From Clostridia bacterium (GTDB lineage Bacteria > Bacillota > Clostridia > Christensenellales > CAG-314), in assembly GCA_900769665.1 (NCBI GenBank), contig CAAGHL010000072.1, forward strand, positions 1-63,279: a stretch of 63,279 nt of DNA, written 5' to 3'. A model generated the notes under the pieces. That model was not told where the DNA came from. It did not search any database and saw nothing but the letters and a program-made list of their open reading frames with translations. The position numbers and the translations under genes were made by a program. The number at the start of each line of letters is the position of its first letter. Within the stretch, counting starts at the first letter, position 1. Below, one piece after another: positions 18,996 to 28,582 of this stretch.

Positions 18996-19085
18996 CATGT
19001 CGTCGGGCGCGGGTAAATACCGCAATCGACGTTGATTTTTGTAACCGTATTGTTTTTTTGATGACAAAAAATGCTTAAAAGTACT

Positions 19086-22040
19086 ATGAATAGAAAATTT
19101 TACATATTTTTAGCGGCGGCAATTGTTACCATTTGTTTGGTATTGTGCGCTTGCGTGCCGACGGGCAATACTGTCGAAATTAAATGTTTGACGATTGATC
19201 AATCGGCATTTTCAGGATTAAGGCAGGGCGATTGTATAGATGTCGGTGACATCTCTGTGCGGTTGACGTATGCCGATGGTCGCTACAAGGAAGTTTCCGA
19301 CTACTGTGTATTGGAAGTAGACGGCGAATTGTATGAAGGGCAAGTACTAGCGGCAGGGAAACATGACTTTGTCGCAAAGTATCCGATTGCCGACGGTAAA
19401 TATTATGTTGCACAAGTGACGTTTTCCGTAGCGGAAGCGGAATATCCCGATCCGACGCCCGATCCAAAACCCGATCCCGATCCGAAACCGCATGTGCACA
19501 ATTTCGGCAGTTGGCAGGCGGAAGTTGCGCCGACGTGTACAAGTTTGGGTGTCATCGGTCACAAAGATTGCCTGTTATGCGACAAACATTTTGACGCCGA
19601 CGGCAACGAGATTGTCGACATTACCATTCCGAGAAATCTGAATGCGCATGATTTCGGCGTTTGGACGGACGAAGTAAAGCCGACGATTTTTTCCGACGGA
19701 ATTGTTGCACACAAAGATTGCAACGCTTGCAAAAAACACTTTGACGGCAACGACGAGGAGTTGTCGAATATTATTTTGCCAAAAATCATCCCAACGTATG
19801 ATGTTATTGTAAGGGACTTGTCGCTGTCGACATACGATACGAAGGGCTATGATCTTGCCGATTCTACTCGAAGCTTGTTTGTGCGTGTAGTTACAGACGG
19901 GGTTTTTTGCGGCAATGTCGAAGTTCAAACGCAGCCCATGTCGGGCGGTAGCGGTGTATATACAATCGCTTTGCCAAGGATAGACTATCGCACGAATGTT
20001 GCTGTACGTACGAGCTTGTCTACAAACAATGCGCAAGGCGTGTCGTTGTTTGACGGAGGGTACGTTGCGGCAAACGGAGTAACGCTTACCATGCTTTCCG
20101 ACGGCACAAAAGTTGTCGCTGCATTGTCAAACGATAGCGGCGAAACGTTGCAAACCGTGGAATTGACTGACGGCAATATAATTTGCGGAGCAAGCGGTGT
20201 TACATTGTATGTGCAAGGCATTCAATATACGTCGATGTATTTGTCAGCCATGATGGGTATGGATATTTCGGCAGTGGAAGCGGCAAGTCAACAATTGCAA
20301 CTCGGACAATCAACCTCCGACAATTTGGCAAGTTACTCGGTGGTGTACGACTATGCCGACGAAGATATGCAAGTTGTCGCAACGGATTTGGCAAATTTGC
20401 TTGGCAAAGTAAAAGGCTTGTCGTACAATGTATTTGGTACATATGGCGGTTCGGTGGTAAAGCCAAACTCGCATTATATCGTACTCGGAGGTAATCTCGC
20501 CGAGCAAAACGGACTTGGATTCTTTGACCTTACTCAAACAAACGGATACAATGTCAAGCAAAACTACACAAATTTGTATGTGTATTCTCGGACAGCTTAC
20601 GGTACGATAAAAGGCGTTTACGGACTGCTCTCACAACTTGCCGACTTTGAGTTTTTTACCGCCGACACGTATACTTTCGACAATTCAAGTCCGCTAACTG
20701 TCGCAAAAAACTACGCTTATGCGACAAATTACGATTTTAATTACTCCGTAGCAGGCACGGCGGAAGCGGCTTACAACAAGTTGTACGCATACCGTTTGGG
20801 CATGCAGTCCGATTGGCTTGCGTTTAGCGGAGCAGGTGTAAACGTAAGTTCTAACGTTCACAATCATCTCGACATTTTGCCGTACGAAATTTACGGGGCG
20901 GCTCACCCGCAGTGGTATGAATACAAGTCTGACGTGGGAACGTATGTGCTTGATTTTGATGCAACGGACAGTGTAATGGTGGGCGTAGTGGCGGACTCGC
21001 TCAAACAAGTGTTAGCAGCTAAACCTAAACAGGAAATATTCGTATTCGGACAAGCCGATACGCAGTACGGACCTAACGTTGCCGACTATCTTGCCTTTGT
21101 CAACGCGGTAACTGCCGACATTGACGGATATTTGCAAAATCATAGGTCAAACAGACAAATTATTGTGGCGATGCTTGCCTACAACGGTACGTTTGTTCCG
21201 CCACAAAACGGCACGGCATTTGTAGGAAAAAATGCCAAAGTTGCGGTAATGTTTGCGCCTGTAGGCGGAAAACACAACACGGCATACGACAATATTGACA
21301 ACAAACAAAAAAATACTTCGACGGGTGCTTTTGACAGCGAAAGCATCGCCAAACGATTGAACGAATGGTCCGAGCTGTCGGGGATGACGGTCCTGTGTTG
21401 GCTGTACGGCACCGATTACTTCAACTATATGATGCCTTTTGACACGTTGTCGGCAATGCAAACAAATGTCAAGTTGGCAAAAGCGGCGGGCAACGAGCTG
21501 TTGTTTTACCAATTACAAACTTACAACGCTACTACAGTAGGTAGTGATTGGCAACGCTTAAAACTGTACGTTGCAAGCAAACTTGCCAAAAACGCAAATG
21601 CCGATGTCGACGGGTTAATAGACGCCTTTTGCAATGCGTATTTCGGCGTGGCGGCAAGTGATATGAAACAATTGCTTGCGACCGAACGCGCCGACTTGTA
21701 CAAAAAACGCAATGCAAGCGGCAACTCGGATTGGTACGGTCTTGTAAACGGTTCGGCGTTGTTACTCAACAAAAAATGCTTTCCGCTTGTCACCGTAAAC
21801 GGATACATGAAGACTATCGACAGTGCAAAAGCAAAGGTTGAAACCGCCTACAAAAACGGCAACTTGACCGCTGCGGAACGTGACAAGCTGACGGAACGTA
21901 TTGACATTGAAAGTTTGACTTTCCGTTATATTTTGATTTCCTTACACGGCTACACCAAATATGACAAAAGCGTAGAGGATTTCAAAGCCTATGCTCGTTC
22001 GTTAGGGGTAGTTGCACTCGGTGAAACAATTGCAAACTGA
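19086..22040 (+). CDS. DUF4838 lipoprotein with Cys/His repeats (locus A, second copy)
   Basis: A 984-residue lipoprotein (lipobox VLCAC, Cys23 from the ATG at 19086; an ATG at 19071 is also possible and neither has a clear ribosome binding site). The order is: Ig-like part, a PDPTPDPKPDPDPKP linker (about 118-134), two Cys/His repeats (about 136-235), one unclassified beta module (about 291-390), then the DUF4838 region (about 413-984). In DUF4838 the AYNGTFVPP segment is kept, but the CxCxxC cluster of the other two copies is absent: the aligned stretch reads ADTQYGPNVADYL. If those cysteines bind metal or stabilise the site, this copy must do it differently. It is the last secreted protein of locus A, followed by cytoplasmic enzymes. 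Confidence 0.8.
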   Translation: MNRKFYIFLAAAIVTICLVLCACVPTGNTVEIKCLTIDQSAFSGLRQGDCIDVGDISVRLTYADGRYKEVSDYCVLEVDGELYEGQVLAAGKHDFVAKYPIADGKYYVAQVTFSVAEAEYPDPTPDPKPDPDPKPHVHNFGSWQAEVAPTCTSLGVIGHKDCLLCDKHFDADGNEIVDITIPRNLNAHDFGVWTDEVKPTIFSDGIVAHKDCNACKKHFDGNDEELSNIILPKIIPTYDVIVRDLSLSTYDTKGYDLADSTRSLFVRVVTDGVFCGNVEVQTQPMSGGSGVYTIALPRIDYRTNVAVRTSLSTNNAQGVSLFDGGYVAANGVTLTMLSDGTKVVAALSNDSGETLQTVELTDGNIICGASGVTLYVQGIQYTSMYLSAMMGMDISAVEAASQQLQLGQSTSDNLASYSVVYDYADEDMQVVATDLANLLGKVKGLSYNVFGTYGGSVVKPNSHYIVLGGNLAEQNGLGFFDLTQTNGYNVKQNYTNLYVYSRTAYGTIKGVYGLLSQLADFEFFTADTYTFDNSSPLTVAKNYAYATNYDFNYSVAGTAEAAYNKLYAYRLGMQSDWLAFSGAGVNVSSNVHNHLDILPYEIYGAAHPQWYEYKSDVGTYVLDFDATDSVMVGVVADSLKQVLAAKPKQEIFVFGQADTQYGPNVADYLAFVNAVTADIDGYLQNHRSNRQIIVAMLAYNGTFVPPQNGTAFVGKNAKVAVMFAPVGGKHNTAYDNIDNKQKNTSTGAFDSESIAKRLNEWSELSGMTVLCWLYGTDYFNYMMPFDTLSAMQTNVKLAKAAGNELLFYQLQTYNATTVGSDWQRLKLYVASKLAKNANADVDGLIDAFCNAYFGVAASDMKQLLATERADLYKKRNASGNSDWYGLVNGSALLLNKKCFPLVTVNGYMKTIDSAKAKVETAYKNGNLTAAERDKLTERIDIESLTFRYILISLHGYTKYDKSVEDFKAYARSLGVVALGETIAN

Positions 22041-22079
22041 CAAAAAGCACGGAAAAAATAATAACGTATAAGGAATTTT

Positions 22080-23285
22080 ATGACTAATTACACGTATGTA
22101 AAGGAATTTGAAAAGCTCGGAATGGGTTTGTTCGTGCATTTCGGGCTGTACAGCATGGTCGGACGAGGGGAGTGGTATCTCAAAAACTGTGCCGATGCCG
22201 ATTGGAATATGTACAACGCTTTGCCGAGTAAATTCACTGTCAAAAAGAACTGGGCAAAGCAACTGGTTACAGCGGCGAAACGCGCAGGCGCAAAGTATAT
22301 CAATATCACCACACGACATCACGACGGATTTAGCCTATATGATACGCGTGGTTTGTCAAACTTTGACGCACCGCATAGCGCATGTGGACGAGACTTGATT
22401 GCCGAACTTGTCGATGAGTGCCGCAAAGCGAATATTTTGCCGTTTTTCTACCACACACTGATCGACTGGCACGAACCGACGTACAAGACGGATTTTGCCG
22501 CATACCTTGATTATCTCAACAAAAGTATCGAAATTTTATGCACGCAGTACGGCAAAGTCGGCGGCTTTTGGTTTGACGGATTTTGGGATAAGCCCGACTG
22601 CGACTATTGGCAGTTTGACCGTTTGTACGGTACAATACGTAAGTATCAGCCTACGGCAATGATAATCAACAACACGGGGCTAAACGCATTGGGACAAGTG
22701 TCGCACAAGGAAATAGACAGCGTTACTTTCGAACGTGGCAAGCCCTGTTTTGTCGACAATAGCGATCGACCGCGTGCAGGCGAAACGTGCGAAGGTATGA
22801 ACGACCACTGGGGGTACGCCGCAAACGATTTCCGGTACAAACCTGTGGAAAGGGTGATCGATACGTTGCTTGTTTGTCGCGAAAATAACTGCAATTTGCT
22901 GCTTAACACGGGGCTTCGCGGCGACGGAACAATTACGCCTATCGAACGTGAAATGCTCGGCTATCTCGGAAAGTGGGTGAAACTTAACAAAGCCGTGGTG
23001 TACAATGCTCAAAAATGCGACGTCACTGCCGACAATGCGGTAATCCTTACCGACGGAAAGTGGCACTATGCTGTTGCGCACGACGTTGCGATGAGTTGTG
23101 ACATAAATGTAGCAAGAACGGTTGAACGTAAACATATTGTGGTCAATACGGGCAAAAAAGTGACAAGCGCAAGCGTGCTTGACAACGGCGAAAAGATAAT
23201 CGTGAAAAACAACGAATTTGACCTTACTCCGTTTGCTTACGGCAACAGTATGTACGCGCGTATTGTGCGTTTCAAGTTGCGCTGA
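22080..23285 (+). CDS. Alpha-L-fucosidase, glycoside hydrolase family 29
   Basis: A 401-residue cytoplasmic GH29 enzyme (no signal) that should release alpha-L-fucose from imported oligosaccharides. Family marks are the N-terminal LFVHFGLYSMVGRGEWY, the KYINITTRHHDGFSLYDT block, and the nucleophile Asp166 in GGFWFDGFWD. The protein is short for the family, covering the barrel and a small beta tail. AAGGAA precedes the ATG by 7 bases and the gap to the upstream gene is 39 bases. It opens the enzyme set GH29-SGNH-GH78-GH36. Confidence 0.9.
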   Translation: MTNYTYVKEFEKLGMGLFVHFGLYSMVGRGEWYLKNCADADWNMYNALPSKFTVKKNWAKQLVTAAKRAGAKYINITTRHHDGFSLYDTRGLSNFDAPHSACGRDLIAELVDECRKANILPFFYHTLIDWHEPTYKTDFAAYLDYLNKSIEILCTQYGKVGGFWFDGFWDKPDCDYWQFDRLYGTIRKYQPTAMIINNTGLNALGQVSHKEIDSVTFERGKPCFVDNSDRPRAGETCEGMNDHWGYAANDFRYKPVERVIDTLLVCRENNCNLLLNTGLRGDGTITPIEREMLGYLGKWVKLNKAVVYNAQKCDVTADNAVILTDGKWHYAVAHDVAMSCDINVARTVERKHIVVNTGKKVTSASVLDNGEKIIVKNNEFDLTPFAYGNSMYARIVRFKLR

Positions 23286-23286
23286 T

Positions 23287-23307
23287 GTAACAAATTTTTA
23301 CATACGT
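23287..23307. promoter_or_regulatory. Repeated A/T-rich motif, single copy
   Basis: The stretch ending in ACAAATTTTTACATACGT (23290-23307) directly follows the fucosidase stop codon. It matches 19 of 21 positions with 26324-26344, and its 18-base core is found inverted at 26341-26358. A shared operator is possible. Confidence 0.4.
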
Positions 23308-23366
23308 GTCGATTTATTTGCTACAATAAACAAAGGAAAATACAAATTTGAGGGTTGGATAAAATC

Positions 23367-24023
23367 ATGAAAGACTTGACGAAACTTACAATCAATTTTC
23401 TTGGTGACAGCATCACGGAAGGGGCTTGGGCGACCGAACCGAAATATAATTATGTGTCGCAAGTCGGCGAAAAACTCGGTTGCAAAACAAACAACTACGG
23501 CATCAGCGGCACACGGATCGCAATGCAAACAATGCCGTCGGCAAATCCCGTTTTTGACAAAGATTTTCTTACCCGCGCTAAGGAAATGGAAAGTGCGGAC
23601 TTGGTTTTTGTGTTTGGCGGAACGAACGACTACGGTCACGGCGACAGCGAATTGGGCAGTTTGACAAGCAGGGACAGTCATACTTTTTGCGGTGCGGTGC
23701 GTAATTTGGCGACGTATCTTTGTAAGCGCTACGGCAAGCGGAATGTTTGTTTTATTTTGCCGTTGCATCGCTACGACGAAGATAATCCGCGCGGAGAATT
23801 TGGCTCGCAGACAAAACTGCGCCCGTCTCTGAAAGAGTATGTCAAAGCGGAAATTGCCGTGCTGGAAGACATGGGGGTGCATTATTTAGATTTTCGCAAG
23901 GCGTTTCCGTTACCTACAACCAACACACCGACGGAGTATTTTCAAGATGGTTTGCACCCTACGAACAAAGGACACGAATTACTTGCAGAGTTGGTTGTCG
24001 ATTATGTGAGCAAAATAATGTAG
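23367..24023 (+). CDS. SGNH/GDSL-family hydrolase (probable carbohydrate esterase)
   Basis: A 218-residue cytoplasmic hydrolase. The SGNH blocks are visible: GDSITEG with catalytic Ser15, NYGISG, GGTNDYGHG, and DGLHPTNKGH with the catalytic Asp/His pair near the C-terminus. Such enzymes remove acetyl or other acyl groups from sugars; here it would deacylate imported oligosaccharides before the neighbouring exo-glycosidases act. The ATG at 23367 is preferred; a TTG at 23355 is a weaker alternative. A paralogue of different sequence leads locus B at 45432. Confidence 0.85.
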   Translation: MKDLTKLTINFLGDSITEGAWATEPKYNYVSQVGEKLGCKTNNYGISGTRIAMQTMPSANPVFDKDFLTRAKEMESADLVFVFGGTNDYGHGDSELGSLTSRDSHTFCGAVRNLATYLCKRYGKRNVCFILPLHRYDEDNPRGEFGSQTKLRPSLKEYVKAEIAVLEDMGVHYLDFRKAFPLPTTNTPTEYFQDGLHPTNKGHELLAELVVDYVSKIM

Positions 24024-24098
24024 GAAAATGAATTTTGATATCTGAACACGAAAACAAACGTATGGCGTTTAATCAATCAAATGCATAAAAAGGTTATT

Positions 24099-26327
24099 AT
24101 GAAATATCTCTCTCACGGAACGAAATTTAACACAATAGAAAACCACGTCAATGCGCCGCTGTTCAAGCGCATGTTTGACTGCGACGGCGGTGCAAACGCA
24201 ACGCTCACAATTACGGCAGTTGGGTTGTATCGGTTGTTTTTGAATGGTGCGGAACTCAACAAAAGTCTGTTTGCGCCCACGCTTAGCAATCCCGACCAAG
24301 TTGTGTTTGCGGATACTTACGACCTGTCGGGCAAACTAAACAAAACAAACAACGTGCTGTGCGTGTTGCTCGGCAACGGATTTGCCAACTGCAACGACTA
24401 CAACATTTGGGGTAACGACACTGCGCCTTATCGTGCCGCGCCCAAGTTTGCGCTTACTTTGCAAATTGACGACAAAACCGTATTAGAAAGCGACGAAAAG
24501 TTTGTTGTTGTCGACAGCCCCATTACATTTGATGACTTCCGTTGCGGTGAGCGCTACGACGCTCGTTTGGAAATTGCCGACGTGCTTACAAGCGCAAATA
24601 CAGACGGTTTCGAGCCTGCAACCGTTGTCGAGCCGCCCAAAGGCAAAGTCGTCCCAAACAACACGCAATCTATTGTTGCGGGCGAACCGAAAAAAGCAAT
24701 AAAAATTACCAAAACAAAAACGGGTTGCTTGTATGACTTCGGCGTAAACGATGTCGGAGTGTGCAAACTAAGCCTTTTAACAGCCGAAAGAGGACAACAG
24801 GTAGATATGTACTTCGGCGAAGTGCTTGATGGCGACAATCTTATCGACTATCGCAATATTTCCTTTGCACAAACAAATTTGCAGTACAACCAACACGACG
24901 TGTACGTGTGCAAGAACGGTGCGCAAACATATATGCCGAGTTTTACCTGGCACGGCTTCCGCTATTGTGAAGTGCGAGGGCTTACCGAAGAGCAAGCGAC
25001 GGTAGATGCCGTAACGTTTGTTTCCACTCGTACCGACTTGCCGCAAACATGCAAGTTTACGTGCGACAACGACACGGTAAACAAGCTTGTCGAACTAACA
25101 CTGCAAAGCGACAAAAGCAACTTTGTATATTATCCCTACGACTGTCCGCACCGCGAAAAGAACGGTTGGACTGCTGATGCGGCACTGTCCGCCGAACAAA
25201 TGCTGTACAGCTTTGATGCTAAGCAAAGTTTGGAACAGTGGCTGCTGCAAATACGTAACGCACAAACGCCAAACGGCGTGTTGCCGGGGATTATCCCAAC
25301 GGCAGGTTGGGGCTTCGAGTGGGGCAACGGACCTGCATGGGACAGCGTGCTTGTCGAGTTGCCGTTTGAACTGTACCGCTTTTACGGTGACGAAAAGACG
25401 GTACACGACAACGCCGAAGCAATCAACAAGTACTTTGCCTACATTGCCACTCGGCTAAACGACGACGGACTTGTCAATGTTGGTCTCGGCGACTGGGTGC
25501 AAACTTACACCAAGTGGGAAGGCGACTTTGAAACGCCCGTGGAAATTACCGACAGTCTGACCATGCTTGACCTTGCCGCCAAGACAATTACAATGTTCGG
25601 CGCGGTGGGTTTATCTACCGAAAAAATTGTGGATTTTGCCGAAAAACTTACGCTAAATTTCCGTAAAAAATACATACGTAACGGAAAATTGACGACAAAA
25701 ACGCAAACTGCCTTGGCAATGGCGCTGCAAACGGGCGTGCTTGCGCCCGAGGAAGACGAACTTGTGTACAACGACCTGTTGAACCTTATCCACGAGCAAA
25801 ACGACCACTTCCGCGTAGGGGTTGTCGGGTACAAGTACTTGTTTGAAACGCTTGCGGCACACGGCGACCTAGACTTGTGCTTTAAGCTTATTACGCAACG
25901 GAGTTTTCCGTCCTACGGCTATTGGGTGGAGCAAGGCGCAACCACACTGTGGGAAAGCTTCGAGGAATACTACCGTGACGAAGAGGGTAATCTTATGCGC
26001 AAGGACGGTATACCCCGTTTGCCGTCGTTCAACCATCACTTTTGGGGCGGCGTGCTTTCGTGGTTCTACAAGTATATAGGCTGGATAGACGTTGTGGACA
26101 GTGATACAATAGAGATTACTCCAACCATTATTGACGGCATAAATAGTGCAAGTATGACCTATTCTCGCAACGGCAAGAGCGTCACTGTTTCTTGGAAATG
26201 CAACGATACGAAGTTGCAAACGGTAGTAACGGTGGGCGGATTTAACTGCGTATATTTCGACGAGGACGGCGGCGCAGTACCGCTTGAAAACGGTACGGTA
26301 ACAATTTGCCAAACAATCCGTAGGTAA
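24099..26327 (+). CDS. Alpha-L-rhamnosidase, glycoside hydrolase family 78
   Basis: A 742-residue cytoplasmic enzyme that should release alpha-L-rhamnose. It has an N-terminal beta domain (LYRLFLNGAELN, about 40-60), then the bacterial rhamnosidase region with RNISFAQTNLQ and PSFTWHGFRYCEV. The (alpha/alpha)6 barrel has the signature DCPHREKNGWTADA (Asp348, Glu353) and the second acidic site TTLWESFEEY (Glu619). The C-terminal beta sandwich has the usual PTIIDGINSASMTY type. Length fits short GH78 members. The ATG at 24099 follows an AAAAGG; 24081 is an upstream alternative. Confidence 0.9.
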   Translation: MKYLSHGTKFNTIENHVNAPLFKRMFDCDGGANATLTITAVGLYRLFLNGAELNKSLFAPTLSNPDQVVFADTYDLSGKLNKTNNVLCVLLGNGFANCNDYNIWGNDTAPYRAAPKFALTLQIDDKTVLESDEKFVVVDSPITFDDFRCGERYDARLEIADVLTSANTDGFEPATVVEPPKGKVVPNNTQSIVAGEPKKAIKITKTKTGCLYDFGVNDVGVCKLSLLTAERGQQVDMYFGEVLDGDNLIDYRNISFAQTNLQYNQHDVYVCKNGAQTYMPSFTWHGFRYCEVRGLTEEQATVDAVTFVSTRTDLPQTCKFTCDNDTVNKLVELTLQSDKSNFVYYPYDCPHREKNGWTADAALSAEQMLYSFDAKQSLEQWLLQIRNAQTPNGVLPGIIPTAGWGFEWGNGPAWDSVLVELPFELYRFYGDEKTVHDNAEAINKYFAYIATRLNDDGLVNVGLGDWVQTYTKWEGDFETPVEITDSLTMLDLAAKTITMFGAVGLSTEKIVDFAEKLTLNFRKKYIRNGKLTTKTQTALAMALQTGVLAPEEDELVYNDLLNLIHEQNDHFRVGVVGYKYLFETLAAHGDLDLCFKLITQRSFPSYGYWVEQGATTLWESFEEYYRDEEGNLMRKDGIPRLPSFNHHFWGGVLSWFYKYIGWIDVVDSDTIEITPTIIDGINSASMTYSRNGKSVTVSWKCNDTKLQTVVTVGGFNCVYFDEDGGAVPLENGTVTICQTIRR

Positions 26328-26358
26328 CGAATTTTTGCATACGTATGTAAAAATTTGT
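26324..26358. promoter_or_regulatory. Palindromic A/T-rich site between GH78 and GH36
   Basis: A 13-bp-arm palindrome centred on CATACGTATG (26330-26358, one G/T mismatch). Its left part starts inside the GH78 stop codon and repeats the site at 23287; its right part is the same core inverted. It could be an operator for an internal promoter in the 167-bp gap before the GH36 gene. Confidence 0.45.
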
Positions 26359-26494
26359 AGCTTAGTACGGTATTCGTTGCTTTCCGAATCATTACAAATA
26401 TATGTGAATCACAGTAAAAAGCTCGCCTATTTGTCGAAATGTCAACTTGTTTGGCATAAGGGCAACGTTAACGATTTTTTTGTTGTAAAAAACT

Positions 26495-28528
26495 ATGAAC
26501 TTAAACATAAAAAAACTAAATATACACATCGATAAAAACGGTAAAGCCACAATAAACGGATTTCCTTTTGTCGAGGCGCAGGTAAGCGGCGAAAACAAGG
26601 ATAGTCACCTTGGCGCAAAAATGATTTGTTCGTCGCAAGGCGCAAAACTCCGCTATGTGTCGCATCGGCTTGACGGTGATAAACTTGTCGTCACACAGCG
26701 TTCCGACAATTTGCAAGCGGTGACGACCTTTGCTTTTGGGGCGTACGACGGTTATTCTGCGCAAACCGCATACACAAATTTCGGCAATGAAACGCTTACT
26801 TTGGAAGAAACGTCGGCTTTTGTTTTGGGCGGTTTCGCTGAGGTTCGTAACAGCGAGAAAACGACGTTGTACACCTTTAACCAAAGTCATCACCATGAGT
26901 GTCAACCTGTTGCAAATACTCTTGTTGCGCTCGGCTTTACCGACGATGCGCCTAACAGTCAACGTCGCATAGCGTTTGCAAATGTAGGCAGCTGGTCGAC
27001 TAAAGAACAGTTGCCGCAAGGTATTATCGACGCAAACGGCAAATGGCTGATGTTTCAGATAGAGTCCAACAACAGTTGGTATTACGAAATAAGCGACTTT
27101 GACGGCAAGTTCTATTTGTATTTGGGTGGCAAAAACCTTGCGTTTAACGGGTGGCAAAAGCATCTTCTTCCAAGGCAAACATATGTTACCGACAAAGTGG
27201 CGGTGTGTTTCGGTGATAGTCTTGACGGGGTGCTTGGCGAAATGACGAAATATCGTCGCACGATAGCCGCCAAGTGTACCCCCGACGAAAACTTACCGAC
27301 AATTTTCAACGAATACATGCATCTTTCGTGGGATTGCCCTACGGAAGAGAATACTCGCAAAATTGCGCCGACGGTAGCCAAACTCGGTGTTAAGTACTAT
27401 GTAATCGACTGCGGTTGGCACAACGAAGAAGACGGCAAAACGGTTTATCCGTATGTCGGTCAGTGGAAGGAAAGTAAGGCGCGTTTTCCGCACGGAGTAA
27501 GGGTGACAACGGACTATATCCGCTCACTTGGTATGCGTGCGGGACTTTGGATCGAGCCTGAAATTGTCGGCAAAGATTGCACGGAAATGTTGTCCTACTA
27601 CGACGACGAGTGCTTTATCCGTCGAAACGGCAAAAAAGTCTGCGTGATGGGACGATATTTTTTGGACTTCCGCAATGCAAAAGTCGTCAAATATATGTCC
27701 GAAACTATTCGTCGAATGGTGGAGGATTACGGTGCGGACTATATAAAAATGGACTACAACGAGGATGTCGGCATCGGTACGGACGTAATGTCGGATAGCT
27801 TTGGGGAAGGTTTGGAACAATGTGCCACCGCTTATCTTGCGTGGGCGGACGACATGTGCGTGCGTTTTCCGCAGACGTTGTTTGAAACGTGTAGTTCGGG
27901 CGGTATGCGTATGGATTACCAAACGCTTGCGCATTTTTCGGTGGTGTCGACTTCGGATCAAACGCATTACGACAAGTATCCGTATATTGCAGGTAACGTG
28001 CTTTCGGCTGTTTTACCGGAGCAAGCGGCGGTGTGGAGCTATCCGGTGGGTAGCGACTACGTAATAAACGGAGTTTTTGCCCCAGATAAACAGTGGATAG
28101 CGGACAATGTCGGCGATGAACAAGTTGTGATGAATATGGTAAACTCATTTTTGGGACGTATGCACCTTGCAAGCCATTTGGAAATGTTGCCCGAGCGACA
28201 ACTTGCTCTTGTAAAAGAAGGAATAGAGTATTTTGACGCACTTTCCGCTGTTAAACGTACCTCTTTACCTTGTTTACCATGCGGTTTTACTTATTTTGGT
28301 GCACCTTATGTGGCAAGTGGCTTTATGTATTGCGATACGTTGTATTTGGCAGTTTGGAATTTGTCCGAAGACAACTTGACAAGGACAATCCAAGTCGGAA
28401 AGCAGTATTCTTCGGTAACATGTACCTATCCGAAAGATAACAAATTGTCTTTTGAACTATTTGACGGCACGCTGACAGTACATTTTACTCAAAAAAATCA
28501 GGCAAGATTTTTTGAATTGAAGAAGTGA
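26495..28528 (+). CDS. Alpha-galactosidase, glycoside hydrolase family 36
   Basis: A 677-residue cytoplasmic enzyme expected to remove terminal alpha-galactose. It has the N-terminal beta supersandwich and the GH36 barrel. In the barrel YIKMDYNED holds the nucleophile Asp420, CSSGGMRMDYQ holds the acid/base Asp474, and SDQTHYDKYPY and RAGLWIEPEIVG are the usual substrate-site blocks. The start has no good ribosome binding site; ATG at 26495 is the first that keeps the N-terminal domain. The 167-bp gap before it with a palindrome hints at separate control. It ends locus A and is followed by a hairpin terminator. Confidence 0.88.
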   Translation: MNLNIKKLNIHIDKNGKATINGFPFVEAQVSGENKDSHLGAKMICSSQGAKLRYVSHRLDGDKLVVTQRSDNLQAVTTFAFGAYDGYSAQTAYTNFGNETLTLEETSAFVLGGFAEVRNSEKTTLYTFNQSHHHECQPVANTLVALGFTDDAPNSQRRIAFANVGSWSTKEQLPQGIIDANGKWLMFQIESNNSWYYEISDFDGKFYLYLGGKNLAFNGWQKHLLPRQTYVTDKVAVCFGDSLDGVLGEMTKYRRTIAAKCTPDENLPTIFNEYMHLSWDCPTEENTRKIAPTVAKLGVKYYVIDCGWHNEEDGKTVYPYVGQWKESKARFPHGVRVTTDYIRSLGMRAGLWIEPEIVGKDCTEMLSYYDDECFIRRNGKKVCVMGRYFLDFRNAKVVKYMSETIRRMVEDYGADYIKMDYNEDVGIGTDVMSDSFGEGLEQCATAYLAWADDMCVRFPQTLFETCSSGGMRMDYQTLAHFSVVSTSDQTHYDKYPYIAGNVLSAVLPEQAAVWSYPVGSDYVINGVFAPDKQWIADNVGDEQVVMNMVNSFLGRMHLASHLEMLPERQLALVKEGIEYFDALSAVKRTSLPCLPCGFTYFGAPYVASGFMYCDTLYLAVWNLSEDNLTRTIQVGKQYSSVTCTYPKDNKLSFELFDGTLTVHFTQKNQARFFELKK

Positions 28529-28549
28529 TAGGAATTGAGAAGAATTACT

Positions 28550-28582
28550 GGCGGTAGTGGATTGCTACCGCCCTTACTTTGT
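28550..28582 (+). terminator. Probable terminator of locus A
   Basis: GGCGGTAG (28550-28557) pairs perfectly with CTACCGCC (28565-28572), followed by a moderately T-rich stretch (TTACTTTGT). The tail is not a clean U-run, so read-through is possible. Confidence 0.6.
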
